From contig NZ_CP011270.1 in NCBI RefSeq assembly GCF_001610835.1, forward strand, positions 4,668,001 through 4,732,000: 64,000 nucleotides of DNA. Reading direction: 5' to 3'. Under the pieces are notes generated by a model. That model did no database searches. It worked only from the letters and a program-made list of their open reading frames with translations, and was not told where the DNA came from. This document shows, piece by piece, positions 36,929-46,338 of this stretch (position 1 is its first letter; every line of letters begins with the position of its first letter). This DNA comes from Planctomyces sp. SH-PL14 (GTDB taxonomy: Bacteria > Planctomycetota > Planctomycetia > Planctomycetales > Planctomycetaceae). The position numbers and the translations under genes are program-made.

Positions 36929-37794
36929 GAGCCGGTTGTGGATTTTTGTCATGGCCTGGCGCTAGTTTGCGTCGATGGATAAGCCACGGAAGGTCTATCC
37001 CAGCGATGTCAGCGACGAAGAGTGGGAGTTCGTCGTTCCCTATCTCACTCTCATGAGGGAGGACGCCCCTCAAAGGGAGCATTCCCTGCGGGACGTCTTC
37101 GACGCCCTCCGCTGGTTGGTCAAGACCGGCGGTCAGTGGCGATATCTCCCCGGAGACTTCCCTCCCTGGCAGGTCGTCTATCAGCAGGCCAGAAGATGGG
37201 TGACTGCCGGCGTTTTCGAGGCCATCGTCCATGATGTCCGGGAACTGCTGCGTCTGACGGGAGATCGGAAGGCGAGTCCCTCGGCGGTCATCCTCGACGC
37301 CCGAACGATCCAGTCGACGCCGGAGAGCGGATCGCGAGCGGGGTACGACGGACACAAGCGGCGGAACGGCTCCAAGGTCCACGCCGCTGTGGATACGCTC
37401 GGTCATCTCCTGGCTCTGACGGTGACACCCGCCAGCGAGCAGGAGCGGGCTCAGGTGGCCGAGCTGGCAGAACAGGTCCAGCAGGCAACGGGGCAAACCG
37501 TGACGCTGGCCTATGTCGACCAGGGATACACGGGGGAGGCCCCAGCCGAGGCGGCTCGCGCGAAGGGAATCGACCTGGAGGTGGTGAAGCACACCGAGGC
37601 CAAGAAGGGCTTCGTTCTACTGCCTCGGCGATGGGTGGTGGAACGAACCTTCGGGTGGCTGGCCCGCTTCCGACGTCTGGCCCGGGACTACGAACGTCTC
37701 GGCTCCACGCTGGCCAGCTGGCACTGGCTGGCCTTCGCTACTCTCATACTCCGCAGAATGATGAATCTCGTTGCCGATAGTGCATAACAGGCTC
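36929..37794 (+). mobile_element. IS5-family insertion sequence
   Basis: An 866-bp element with terminal inverted repeats GAGCCGGTTGTG (left) and, read inward on the other strand, GAGCCTGTTATG (right), 10 of 12 matching. TA lies on both sides (36927-36928 and 37795-37796), fitting the TA duplication of the IS427/IS1031 part of the IS5 family. It carries one intact transposase gene. It lies between the sigma factor and the BREX operon, close to the start of the defence genes, and could influence their transcription. Confidence 0.85.
36975..37787 (+). CDS. IS5-family DDE transposase
   Basis: A 270-residue transposase in a single frame. The N terminus (YPSDVSDEEWEFVVPYL) is the usual DUF4096-like region; the catalytic triad appears as Asp in ILDARTIQST, Asp in LAYVDQGYTGE and Glu in RRWVVERTFGWLARFRRLARDYE. 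All expected parts are present, so the element may be active. It ends 7 bases before the right end of the element. Confidence 0.92.
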   Translation: MDKPRKVYPSDVSDEEWEFVVPYLTLMREDAPQREHSLRDVFDALRWLVKTGGQWRYLPGDFPPWQVVYQQARRWVTAGVFEAIVHDVRELLRLTGDRKASPSAVILDARTIQSTPESGSRAGYDGHKRRNGSKVHAAVDTLGHLLALTVTPASEQERAQVAELAEQVQQATGQTVTLAYVDQGYTGEAPAEAARAKGIDLEVVKHTEAKKGFVLLPRRWVVERTFGWLARFRRLARDYERLGSTLASWHWLAFATLILRRMMNLVADSA

Positions 37795-38014
37795 TAGGTC
37801 AACCGACCTTCGCACAGAGCACATGCATGCCGGACGGGATCACTGGTGAAGAACAAGGGCTCCGCGGTCACAAGGTTCATTGCAGTTTCCCTTCTCGAGT
37901 GAGAGTGATTGGAGCGATGGTCGCCGGGCAATTGTCGCCCTGGCGCCTGCTTGGTAAGGTTTGGCAGAGTTGTCGTCTGTGCTACGGGGCGCGTCGGGGC
38001 CGGGAGTTCCAGCG

Positions 38015-38248
38015 ATGGAGAGACTCGACGGTTATCTGCGAATCAAGGACGCCGCCGCGTTTCTTGGCGTTTCCCCGAATACCCTCCGCAACTGGGGGCG
38101 AGACGGGAAGGTCCCGGAGCATCGCCACCCAGTGAATAACTACCGTCTCTACAAGGAGACCGAGTTATCACGACTGCTCCGACTGGCGGAACAGCGGCCG
38201 AAGTCCGCCCCCGTCCATCGGTCCCCTGTCGCTCACCGCCCGGGATGA
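38015..38248 (+). CDS. Small MerR/excisionase-type helix-turn-helix protein
   Basis: A 77-residue protein with a MerR-like DNA-binding motif (YLRIKDAAAFLGVSPNTLRNWGRDGKVPEHRHP, here abbreviated by its core AAFLGVSPNTLRNWGRDGK). Only the DNA-binding domain is present. GGGAG lies 8 bases before the ATG; an earlier start at 37961 lacks such a site. It ends 22 bases before pglW and is the first gene of the BREX row, so it is probably a regulator of that operon. An excisionase role for the putative island is an alternative, since such small proteins share this fold. Confidence 0.75.
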   Translation: MERLDGYLRIKDAAAFLGVSPNTLRNWGRDGKVPEHRHPVNNYRLYKETELSRLLRLAEQRPKSAPVHRSPVAHRPG

Positions 38249-38269
38249 ACAGCCGAGTCACATTTCAAG

Positions 38270-41200
38270 ATGGCAGCAACCACGAACTGGCAGGCGAATT
38301 CGGTGTCGAGGTACTCCTGGGAGCAGGAAGCCCTCGAGTTCGTCCGCGCCCAGTTTCCCCGCGATGAGCCCTATCGCGCCTGGTCGAACTTCGAATTCAT
38401 TGCCGATGACGGCAGCATCAACGAGGTCGACCTGCTGGTCTTCACGCCGGCCGGCCTGTTCCTGATTGAGATCAAGAGCCACCTCGGGCGACTGACGGGT
38501 GACGCCGGAACCTGGACGTGGATCCACGAGGGCCGGCACAAGGTCGTCGACAACCCGCTGAACGCCACCAATCTCAAGGCCAAAAGGCTCCGGTCTCTGC
38601 TGGAGCGGCAGAAGGCGTTCAAGAAGGGACGAGTCCCGTTCATCGAGCCGCTTGTCTTCTGCTCCGGCCCGCAGCTTCAGATCGAACTGGAAGGGAACGC
38701 CCGTCTGCGCGTCTGCCCCCGGGACCGGCCAAAAACTGACACCAGTGATCCGCGGCCGGGCATCATGGCGGCGATCCTTCGCCGGGAGTGTCCCGGGCTC
38801 GAAGGACCGGCCAAAGGGACGCACGACAAGCCCACGGCGAAGCTCGTCGCCCAGGCCATGGATCAGGCCGGGATCCGCGTGACGCGCCGGCACCGCACGG
38901 TCTACGACTGCGAGCTGACGAAGACCATCGGCGACGGCCCGGGCTACCAGGACTGGGAAGCCCACCACACCCAGTCGAAGGACGTCATCCGCCGGGTGCG
39001 GCTCTACCTGGTCCGGGAGGGCGCCACGGCCGAAGAGCGGCAGATGCGCGAACGGGCCGCCCTCCGCGAGTTCCAGCTCCTCGAGACCCTGCAGCACCCC
39101 GGCGTCCTCCGGATTTACGGCTACACCGAGCACGAAGTCGGCTCCGCCCTGATCTTCGAGCACGACCCCGTCAGCATCCGTCTCGACCACTTCCTCCGCT
39201 TCCGGGCGGATTCCCTCAGCTTCGATGTGCGGCTCGATCTCGTCCGGCAGCTCGCCGAGGTGGTTCGGTTTGCGCACGACAAACGCGTTGTCCACCGCGC
39301 CCTCTGTCCGCAGAGCATTCTAGTCACCGCGGCAGCAAGCGAGCGCCCTCGGCTGAAGGTCTTCAACTGGCAGGTCGGATATCGGGAAAGCTCGTCCTTG
39401 GCGGGAGCCTCTCCGCCCGTCTCCGCGACGTCGCATATGGATCGGCTGGTCGATCGGGCCGGCACGCCTTACATGGCCCCCGAGGCCCTCAGCGGCGACG
39501 CCATTGGAGAGCACCTCGATATCTTCTCGCTCGGAGCCATCGCCTACCACATCTTCTCCGGCCAGCCGCCGGCGACGGACGCCATCGAGCTCGGCAACAG
39601 GCTGCGGGATACAACCGGCCTGCAGATCAGCTCGGTGCTCAACGGGGCGGGGGAGTGGCTGCAGTTGTTGATCCAGGAGGCGACGCATCCCGTCGTCCTC
39701 AACCGCACCGACTCGGTCGCCCAGTTCCTGGAGACTCTCGACGAGGTCGAAGAAGAGCTGACGGCTCCCGACCACGAATACGGCGACGATCCCACGCGAG
39801 CCACGGCCGGCGACATCCTCCCCAGTGGCTATCGCGTCGTCCGGCGGATCGGGCAGGGCTCCACCTGCGTCGCGCTGCTGGTCGAGAAGGAGGGACAGGA
39901 TTACATCCTGAAGGTCGCCAACGCCCCGGAGCAGAATGCCCGGGTCAAGGACGAAGCGGATGTCCTCGGCAGACAACTCCGCCATCCGCACATCGTCGAG
40001 TGGATCCGGACGATCGAGCTCGGCGACCGGATGGGAATCCTGCTCCGGCCGGTGTTCGCCGACAGGGAAAAGAAGTCCATCGAGACCCTCGGCAAGCGGG
40101 TCCGGGACGAAGGTCCCCTGCAGATCGATCTGCTGCACCGCTTCGGCGAGGATCTGCTGGGCGTTGTGACCCACCTCGAAGAACAGGGGATCCCGCACCG
40201 GGACATCAAGCCCGAGAACATCGCCATCGGCATGGTCGGCCGGGGACACAAGCTGCACCTGGTCCTCTTCGATTTCTCGCTGTCGCGGACCCTGCCCGAG
40301 AACATCCGCGCCGGGACCGAGGCGTATCTCGATCCGTTTCTGCCGCTGCGAAAGCCCGCCCCACCCCGCTGGGACCTGCATGCCGAACGCTATTCCGCCG
40401 CGCTGACTCTCTACGAGCTGGCGACCGGGCAGCTTCCGCAGTGGGGGGACGGCAAGTCGGCCCCGTCGCAGCTCAGCCCGACGGTCGAGATCACGCTCGA
40501 CCCCGAGAAGTTCGATCCCGGCCTCCGCGAGCCCCTGATCGGCTTCTTTCGCCAGGCGCTCCGCCGCAACATCGCCGAGCGGTTCGACAACGCCGAGGAA
40601 ATGCTCCAGGCGTGGCGCGACTGCTTCCGCAAGGTTGACCAAGTGGGTGGATCCGACGACCCGGGGGGGAAGGCGGAGCTCGCGCAGCGGCTCGTGGAAG
40701 CGACGTTCAACACCCCCATCACCGAACTCGGCCTCGGGACGCGGGCCACCAACGCTCTCGACCGGGCGAACATCCTGACGGTCGCAAACCTGCTGACGAT
40801 CTCTCCCGCCCGGCTGCAGCGGCTGAAGGGGGTCGGCCACAAGACCCGGCGCGAGATCCTCGCCGCGGTCCGGATCCTCCGGGAGAGACTCGGCCGGCCC
40901 GCGGTGGACGAAGAGGCCCCCGTCATCGAACCGGATCCGCCGGTCGATCCGCTCGCCACCGCGGCGATCAGCGTCGACCTGCTGGCCGATCGGCTGCTCA
41001 AGACCGCCTCGCGTGAAGGAGACACCGTCACGCAGGTGGTGCGGTCGCTGCTTGGCTTGGGCGAGTCCGGCACCTGGCCCGCCCAGGCCGACATCGCGCG
41101 GTCCGTCGGCGTCACGCGGGCGCGGGTCGGACAGGTTGTCAGCAAGCTGCAGGAGCGCTGGTCCAACGACCCCGCCCTGACACGGCTGCGGACCGATATC

Positions 41201-42532
41201 GAGGGGCTCCTTGCCAGCCAGGGAGGGGTCATGACGATTCCCGAACTGGCCGACGCGATTCTCGTGGCGCGGGGCTCGCTCGCCGAAGAGCCGCTCCGGA
41301 CCACCCATGCACGTGGAGTTCTGCGGGCGGTCCTCGAAGTCGACCGAACGCTGGCCGAGCCGAAACTCGTCGTGCGCCGCAGTGGAGAGCAGGTCGTCGT
41401 GGCCCTCTCCGCCGAACTCCTGTCGTGGGCCGAAAAGCTCGGGACGCTCGCCGATGAGCTGGCTGCCGAAGATCCCCTGGCCGCATCGCCCCGGATCGTG
41501 CAGCGCCTGCGGGAAGCTCCGGCTCCGGCCGATATCGACATTGCGGACACCCGCCTGGTCCGGCTTGCCGCAGCCGTCTCGCAGACGGCGGCGGTCTCCA
41601 GCCGTCAGGAGCTCTATCCCTGCGGGATGCCGGCGCTCCGGGCGCTCAAGCTGTCGCAGGGGGCGATCTTCGGCGTGAACGTGCTGACAATCCCTCTGAT
41701 CCGCGAACGGGTCGGCAGCCGTTACCCCGACGCGGCCCCGCTTCCCGATCGGCCGCAGCTCGACGAACTGCTGCGGGAAGCCGGCTTCGAGTTTGAGTGG
41801 GATCCCGTCCTCAAGGAGGGACAGGGGGCCTACACGTCGAAAGGTCCCGGGCCGGACTCCGGCTCGACCGGAAGCATCTCGACCAGTCGGCGTCCGACGT
41901 TACCGGGTCGGGGCGAACCGGGAGTCGTCACTCCGGAAGAAGCCGATGCCCGGCAGTTCGAGGAGAAGCTCCAGCGGGCACTCGCCGACGGGGCGTTCCT
42001 TTGCCTGCAGGTCCCTCTGAAGCACTTCGACTCGGCGCGGGAGAAGATCTGCGAGCGGTTCCCAAACGATGTCGAGGTAGTCGATCTCGAAGAGGTGTTG
42101 CTCGACGCCCTGCAGGAGGTTGTCGTGAAGGCCAGGGTCGACTGGGAACTCGTGCTGAAGACCGACGCTGCGCCGAACCAGGGAGACTGGGACAAGCTGC
42201 TGATGTTGGTCGGCCGGGCGATGCCGGCGGTGGAGGCGCGGCTGCTGCAGGCGAAACAGACGATGCTCGTGCTCTATGCGGGGCTGCTCGCGCGGTATGG
42301 GCAGATGGATTTCCTGAGCCGTTTGTCACAGAAGGTCGGCCGGCAGAACGGCATTCCGGGTCTGTGGCTCCTGCTCGCTGGGGAGCAGCCGCTCCTCGAC
42401 GGCAAGTCGGTCCCCCTGATCGGCCCCGGCCAGCGGGCCAGGATCCCGCAGAGCTGGATCAGGGCCGGCCTTCGGGAGACCGAGCGGGGAGTGGCCGGGG
42501 CCGGACCAACCGGAAGCACCGGTGAATCGTGA
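38270..42532 (+). CDS. pglW: PglW: NERD-pseudokinase-kinase protein of BREX type 2
   Basis: A 1420-residue protein. An N-terminal NERD nuclease-like domain (about 15-130; INEVDLLVFTPAGLFLIEIKS keeps the D and ExK residues) is followed by a first kinase-like domain (about 230-490) in which the catalytic loop reads HRALCPQSIL, so it is probably a pseudokinase. The second kinase domain (about 523-790) has HRDIKPENIA, with DFS in place of DFG. Then come a helix-hairpin-helix segment like the RNA polymerase alpha C-terminal domain (LGLGTRATNALDRANILTV; LQRLKGVGHKTRREIL) and a sigma-4-like helix-turn-helix (QADIARSVGVTRARVGQVVSKL). This layout matches PglW, the kinase of the Pgl system. No strong ribosome site precedes the ATG. 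Confidence 0.9.
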   Translation: MAATTNWQANSVSRYSWEQEALEFVRAQFPRDEPYRAWSNFEFIADDGSINEVDLLVFTPAGLFLIEIKSHLGRLTGDAGTWTWIHEGRHKVVDNPLNATNLKAKRLRSLLERQKAFKKGRVPFIEPLVFCSGPQLQIELEGNARLRVCPRDRPKTDTSDPRPGIMAAILRRECPGLEGPAKGTHDKPTAKLVAQAMDQAGIRVTRRHRTVYDCELTKTIGDGPGYQDWEAHHTQSKDVIRRVRLYLVREGATAEERQMRERAALREFQLLETLQHPGVLRIYGYTEHEVGSALIFEHDPVSIRLDHFLRFRADSLSFDVRLDLVRQLAEVVRFAHDKRVVHRALCPQSILVTAAASERPRLKVFNWQVGYRESSSLAGASPPVSATSHMDRLVDRAGTPYMAPEALSGDAIGEHLDIFSLGAIAYHIFSGQPPATDAIELGNRLRDTTGLQISSVLNGAGEWLQLLIQEATHPVVLNRTDSVAQFLETLDEVEEELTAPDHEYGDDPTRATAGDILPSGYRVVRRIGQGSTCVALLVEKEGQDYILKVANAPEQNARVKDEADVLGRQLRHPHIVEWIRTIELGDRMGILLRPVFADREKKSIETLGKRVRDEGPLQIDLLHRFGEDLLGVVTHLEEQGIPHRDIKPENIAIGMVGRGHKLHLVLFDFSLSRTLPENIRAGTEAYLDPFLPLRKPAPPRWDLHAERYSAALTLYELATGQLPQWGDGKSAPSQLSPTVEITLDPEKFDPGLREPLIGFFRQALRRNIAERFDNAEEMLQAWRDCFRKVDQVGGSDDPGGKAELAQRLVEATFNTPITELGLGTRATNALDRANILTVANLLTISPARLQRLKGVGHKTRREILAAVRILRERLGRPAVDEEAPVIEPDPPVDPLATAAISVDLLADRLLKTASREGDTVTQVVRSLLGLGESGTWPAQADIARSVGVTRARVGQVVSKLQERWSNDPALTRLRTDIEGLLASQGGVMTIPELADAILVARGSLAEEPLRTTHARGVLRAVLEVDRTLAEPKLVVRRSGEQVVVALSAELLSWAEKLGTLADELAAEDPLAASPRIVQRLREAPAPADIDIADTRLVRLAAAVSQTAAVSSRQELYPCGMPALRALKLSQGAIFGVNVLTIPLIRERVGSRYPDAAPLPDRPQLDELLREAGFEFEWDPVLKEGQGAYTSKGPGPDSGSTGSISTSRRPTLPGRGEPGVVTPEEADARQFEEKLQRALADGAFLCLQVPLKHFDSAREKICERFPNDVEVVDLEEVLLDALQEVVVKARVDWELVLKTDAAPNQGDWDKLLMLVGRAMPAVEARLLQAKQTMLVLYAGLLARYGQMDFLSRLSQKVGRQNGIPGLWLLLAGEQPLLDGKSVPLIGPGQRARIPQSWIRAGLRETERGVAGAGPTGSTGES

Positions 42533-42533
42533 T

Positions 42534-42640
42534 TCAGCCACAGAGAACACAGAGAGCCGATATGCCGATGAACCCTACTGTGGACATCCTGTCTCTCGAA
42601 TCACTCCGCATGGTGTCACTCTCTCTGTGCACTCTGTGGC
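42534..42640. repeat. Inverted-repeat element between pglW and pglX
   Basis: GCCACAGAGAACACAGAGAG (42537-42556) and CTCTCTGTGCACTCTGTGGC (42621-42640) are inverted with 18 of 20 matches, separated by 64 bases. The element resembles dispersed CACAGAG-type repeats and is visibly lower in G+C than the genes. It starts right at the pglW stop and could affect how much transcript reaches pglX. Confidence 0.65.
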
Positions 42641-42714
42641 AAAGAAAACTGTTCTGAGACGGGCTCCAAGCTCCAAGTCCCCTTCCGTACTGTTCTGCCG
42701 AAACACGTTGTCTC

Positions 42715-45700
42715 ATGATTGACCGCTCCGCGCTCCTTGGCGATCTCCAGAAGCTTCTGACCCGGCTCGAAAAGGACCTGCTCGATCGGAGCGAGTCGGC
42801 CGAGGTTCCAGAGGTCGGGCGCACACTCCGCGCGGAGTACGCCCGCGCCCAGACGGCCGAGCGGACGGCGCAGAACTACGAGGACTGGCGGAGCGATGCG
42901 ATCACGCAGCACGCCGCGGCGTGGGTGCTGTCGGCGGTGTTCGTGCGGTTTCTGGAAGACAATAGCCTGATCGATCCGCCGCGGATCTCGGGGCCGGGGG
43001 AGCGGCTGCAGCGGGCACGGGACGAGCATGAGCTCTATTTCCGTCAGCACCCGAAGGAGTCCGACCGGGACTACCTGCTGAAGATCTTCGATGAACTCGC
43101 CAGGCTCCCCGGCACGCGGGACGTCTTCGGAGGTCACAACCCCCTCCGCGAGCTGCCGAACTGGTTGTCGCCCGACGCCGCGGGGGAACTGCTGAAGTTC
43201 TTCCAGAAGATCGACGCGGGAACGGGGCAACTGCTGCACGACTTCACCGACCCGGCATGGGACACACGCTTCCTGGGGGATCTCTACCAGGATCTGTCGG
43301 AAGCCGCCCGCAAGAAGTACGCGCTGCTGCAGACCCCGGAGTTCGTGGAAGAGTTCATCCTCGACCGGACGCTCGACCCGGCGATTGAGGAGTTCGGCCT
43401 CGGCCCGGCGACAGAGCCTTCTTCCTCTTCGTCAGGCGATGAACCCTCAGGGTTCAACGCTCAACGCTTCCGGATGATCGATCCCGCCTGCGGCAGCGGG
43501 CACTTCCTGTTGGGCGCCTTCCGACGGCTCTTCGATCGCTGGCGGCGAGCGGAGCCGGGGACGAACGTGCGGGTGCTGGTGCAGCGGGCGCTCGAGAGCG
43601 TAAACGGGGTCGACGTGAACCCGTACGCGATCGCGATCGCCCGGTTCCGCCTTCTCCTGGCGGCGCTGCGGGAGTGCGGAATCACGCGACTGTCAAACGC
43701 CCCGGCCTTCCAGATCAACCTCGTCTGTGGCGACTCGCTGCTACATTCTCCCTATCGAGGAGGACGGCGGGTTTTTGACTTTGAACTCGAGAATAGCTCG
43801 CATGAGTGTGATCACGCTTACGCCACCGAGGACCTACCGCAGTTGAAGCAACTTTTACGCTCCAAGTCTTACCATGCGGTAGTGGCCAATCCGCCTTACA
43901 TCGTTCCCAACGACTCGGAGTTGAGCGCTCGTTACCGGAAGCGATTCGACTCCTGCCACGGTCAATACTCGCTTGCTGCGCCATTCATGGAGCAAATTTA
44001 CAGGCTTGCCGCCAAGGGTGCCTACACTGGCCAGATTACGGCAAACAGCTTCATGAACAATGAGTTTGGCACGAAATTGGTCGAAGTCTTCCTTCCCGGC
44101 GTTGACCTGCAGGCTGTGGTCGACACTCGTTACTTGCAACCACCGGGGCACGACACGCCGACTGTGATCTTGTTCGGACGTGCTCGTCCTCCAGTTAACA
44201 GCGCAGTGCGAGTGGTCATGGGAGTTAAAGGAGAGACTCCGGCGCCACTGGACCTTGCAAAAGGAAAAGTATGGTCGAGCATTCTCACTCTCGTCGACCT
44301 TCCCGATGGAGGTGACGACTATATCTCCGTATACAATGTCCCACGACACGCGCTTGCCAAGCACCCTTGGTCCCTTGGCGGGGGCGGTGTCGCCTTACTC
44401 AAAACAACGATCGAGGCGAACTCACATCATCGACTTCGCGCGCTGGCGGTCGCAATTGGTCGTACAACTCATACAGGAAAGGATCCTGCCTTCGTGCTCG
44501 AAGGCCGCTCTGATCGTACCCGCGGTTGGTCGAAGTTCGTCGTGCCGATTGTTACAGGTGAAGATGTTCGACATTTTCAAGTACATCCAAGTTCGGTTGT
44601 CATATTTCCGTACAACCGCCTGACGGGATCACCAATTGAAAACTTCCCCTCATCGCTGACACGCCACTTCTGGTGTAACCGAACGGTACTGATGTCTCGA
44701 CGTGACTACGGTGAGACGATTCAAGAGCGGGGCCTGCGATGGATCGATCACTCGATGTTCTTTCCAGCGCGATATCTCGTTCGCCGTTGTCTAGTGTTTG
44801 CTTTCAAAGCAACGCATAATCACTTCGCGATGGCCGTCGGTGGAAGTGTCTTCAATCGGCCGGCCCCCGCAGTAATCCTGCGAGACGACGAGCCAGATGA
44901 TACTTACGAGGGCCTTCTCGGGATATTTAGCTCATCTATTACTGCTCTCTGGGAGCGGGAGGTTCACCGGCAGGTAGCCGGCGCTGGCCAAGAACGATGG
45001 GAGGTTCGTCTCGAGAGAAACGCGACGAAACTTAAAGATTTTCCGCTGCCTCAGACGTATCCCGTTGCGAAAGGACGCCTGCTGCAAGCAACCATTCAAT
45101 CGCTGCGAGAAACATTGCCGCACGCGCTTGTACAGGGCGGTGTTCGAGGGAGTGATATGTTTGCGACCGCACGTCAATCGAGTGAAAACCTTCTACGGAG
45201 GTTGATAGCCACTCAAGAGGAACTCGACTGGGAGTGTTATCGGCTTTATGGGTTGTTGGATCAGGACATGACGTTCTTGGAACCCCCGCCTTTGGAGCTC
45301 GGCCAGCGGGCGTTCGAGGTAGTCTTGGCCCGAAAGATGGCCGCAGGAGAAGTGCAAACCACGTGGTTCGAGCGCCACGGTTCGACACCGATCACCGAGC
45401 TTCCTCCCGAATGGCCGGACGACTACCGCAAAATCGTTGAACGCCGGATCAACCTGATCGAGGCTGATCCAGGCATCCGCCTCGTCGAACAACCTGAATT
45501 CAAGCGCCGGTGGAACACCGAGTCATGGGAATCGCAGCTGGAGCAGGCTCTTCGCGAATGGCTTCTGGACCGACTCGAACGGTACTTCGACTTCGACGGC
45601 CGAATGAATGACACCGGTACGCCTACCGCCCAGATCGAGATCCGAATGATCTCACTGGCCAGCCTCGCTGATATCGCACGAAACGACCCCCAGTTTCATG

Positions 45701-46338
45701 AGGCCGGAGCCGTTTACCGTAACGACAACGCTTTCGACATTCAAAAGCTCGTCGAGGAGCTCGTCTCTGCGGAGAGTGTGCCACTGCTGCCGGTCCTCAG
45801 GTTCAAGGACTCCGGCCTTCGCAAACGGACCGAGTGGGAGAAGACCTGGGAGCTCCAGCGCCGCGAAGATGCCGGCGAGTCGGTTGGGACAATCTCCGTC
45901 CCCCCTGACTACACGAGCGCCGATTCGCGGAATGGCAACTTCTGGCGGCTTCGCGGAGACTTGGATGTCCCCAAGGAACGCTGGGTCAGCTTTCCCCACT
46001 GCGACGGACCCGACGGCACACCCATGATCGCCTGGGCGGGCTACGACCACCTGCAGCTTGCTCAAGCCGTCAGCGCGTACTTCGTCGACGTGCAGGAACG
46101 CCACGGCGGCCGCGACGACTCCCGCCTCCCACCCCTCCTCGCCGGACTGGCCGAGCTGGTCCCCTGGCTGAAACAATGGCACAACGCCCCCGACCCCGCC
46201 TTTAGCGGCCAGCAGATGGGGGACTACTTCGAAGGCTTCATCCAGGACGAAGCCCGCCAGCTGGGCAAGACGCTGGCGGAAGTGAAGGCGTGGACGCCGC
46301 CGGCGAAAACAGGCCGCGGCAAGAGGAAGACCACGTGA
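42715..46338 (+). CDS. pglX: PglX adenine-specific DNA methyltransferase of BREX type 2
   Basis: A 1207-residue N6-adenine methyltransferase. An N-terminal helical region (1-235) leads into the Rossmann core with the AdoMet motif DPACGSGHFLL (256-266) and the catalytic NPPY (392-395). A long target-recognition region and a C-terminal helical domain follow. Both catalytic motifs are intact. PglX marks host DNA at one strand of a non-palindromic site in BREX systems. The part from about 43.8 to 45.3 kb, covering the target-recognition region, is visibly lower in G+C than both ends of the gene, suggesting exchange of the specificity region. No homopolymer tract for phase variation was seen here. 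Confidence 0.93.
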   Translation: MIDRSALLGDLQKLLTRLEKDLLDRSESAEVPEVGRTLRAEYARAQTAERTAQNYEDWRSDAITQHAAAWVLSAVFVRFLEDNSLIDPPRISGPGERLQRARDEHELYFRQHPKESDRDYLLKIFDELARLPGTRDVFGGHNPLRELPNWLSPDAAGELLKFFQKIDAGTGQLLHDFTDPAWDTRFLGDLYQDLSEAARKKYALLQTPEFVEEFILDRTLDPAIEEFGLGPATEPSSSSSGDEPSGFNAQRFRMIDPACGSGHFLLGAFRRLFDRWRRAEPGTNVRVLVQRALESVNGVDVNPYAIAIARFRLLLAALRECGITRLSNAPAFQINLVCGDSLLHSPYRGGRRVFDFELENSSHECDHAYATEDLPQLKQLLRSKSYHAVVANPPYIVPNDSELSARYRKRFDSCHGQYSLAAPFMEQIYRLAAKGAYTGQITANSFMNNEFGTKLVEVFLPGVDLQAVVDTRYLQPPGHDTPTVILFGRARPPVNSAVRVVMGVKGETPAPLDLAKGKVWSSILTLVDLPDGGDDYISVYNVPRHALAKHPWSLGGGGVALLKTTIEANSHHRLRALAVAIGRTTHTGKDPAFVLEGRSDRTRGWSKFVVPIVTGEDVRHFQVHPSSVVIFPYNRLTGSPIENFPSSLTRHFWCNRTVLMSRRDYGETIQERGLRWIDHSMFFPARYLVRRCLVFAFKATHNHFAMAVGGSVFNRPAPAVILRDDEPDDTYEGLLGIFSSSITALWEREVHRQVAGAGQERWEVRLERNATKLKDFPLPQTYPVAKGRLLQATIQSLRETLPHALVQGGVRGSDMFATARQSSENLLRRLIATQEELDWECYRLYGLLDQDMTFLEPPPLELGQRAFEVVLARKMAAGEVQTTWFERHGSTPITELPPEWPDDYRKIVERRINLIEADPGIRLVEQPEFKRRWNTESWESQLEQALREWLLDRLERYFDFDGRMNDTGTPTAQIEIRMISLASLADIARNDPQFHEAGAVYRNDNAFDIQKLVEELVSAESVPLLPVLRFKDSGLRKRTEWEKTWELQRREDAGESVGTISVPPDYTSADSRNGNFWRLRGDLDVPKERWVSFPHCDGPDGTPMIAWAGYDHLQLAQAVSAYFVDVQERHGGRDDSRLPPLLAGLAELVPWLKQWHNAPDPAFSGQQMGDYFEGFIQDEARQLGKTLAEVKAWTPPAKTGRGKRKTT

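Noticed and set aside
36975-37787. The IS5 transposase as the integrase responsible for the tRNA-framed island
   Set aside because: IS5-family DDE transposases move only their own element and duplicate a TA or CTAG target; they do not recombine at tRNA anticodon loops.
38788-40638. Open frame on the plus strand inside pglW
   Set aside because: Out-of-frame shadow of pglW with Arg/Pro-rich translation; the pglW frame has clear kinase motifs throughout.
39320-41308. Open frame on the minus strand opposite pglW
   Set aside because: Antisense shadow of pglW with no motif of its own.
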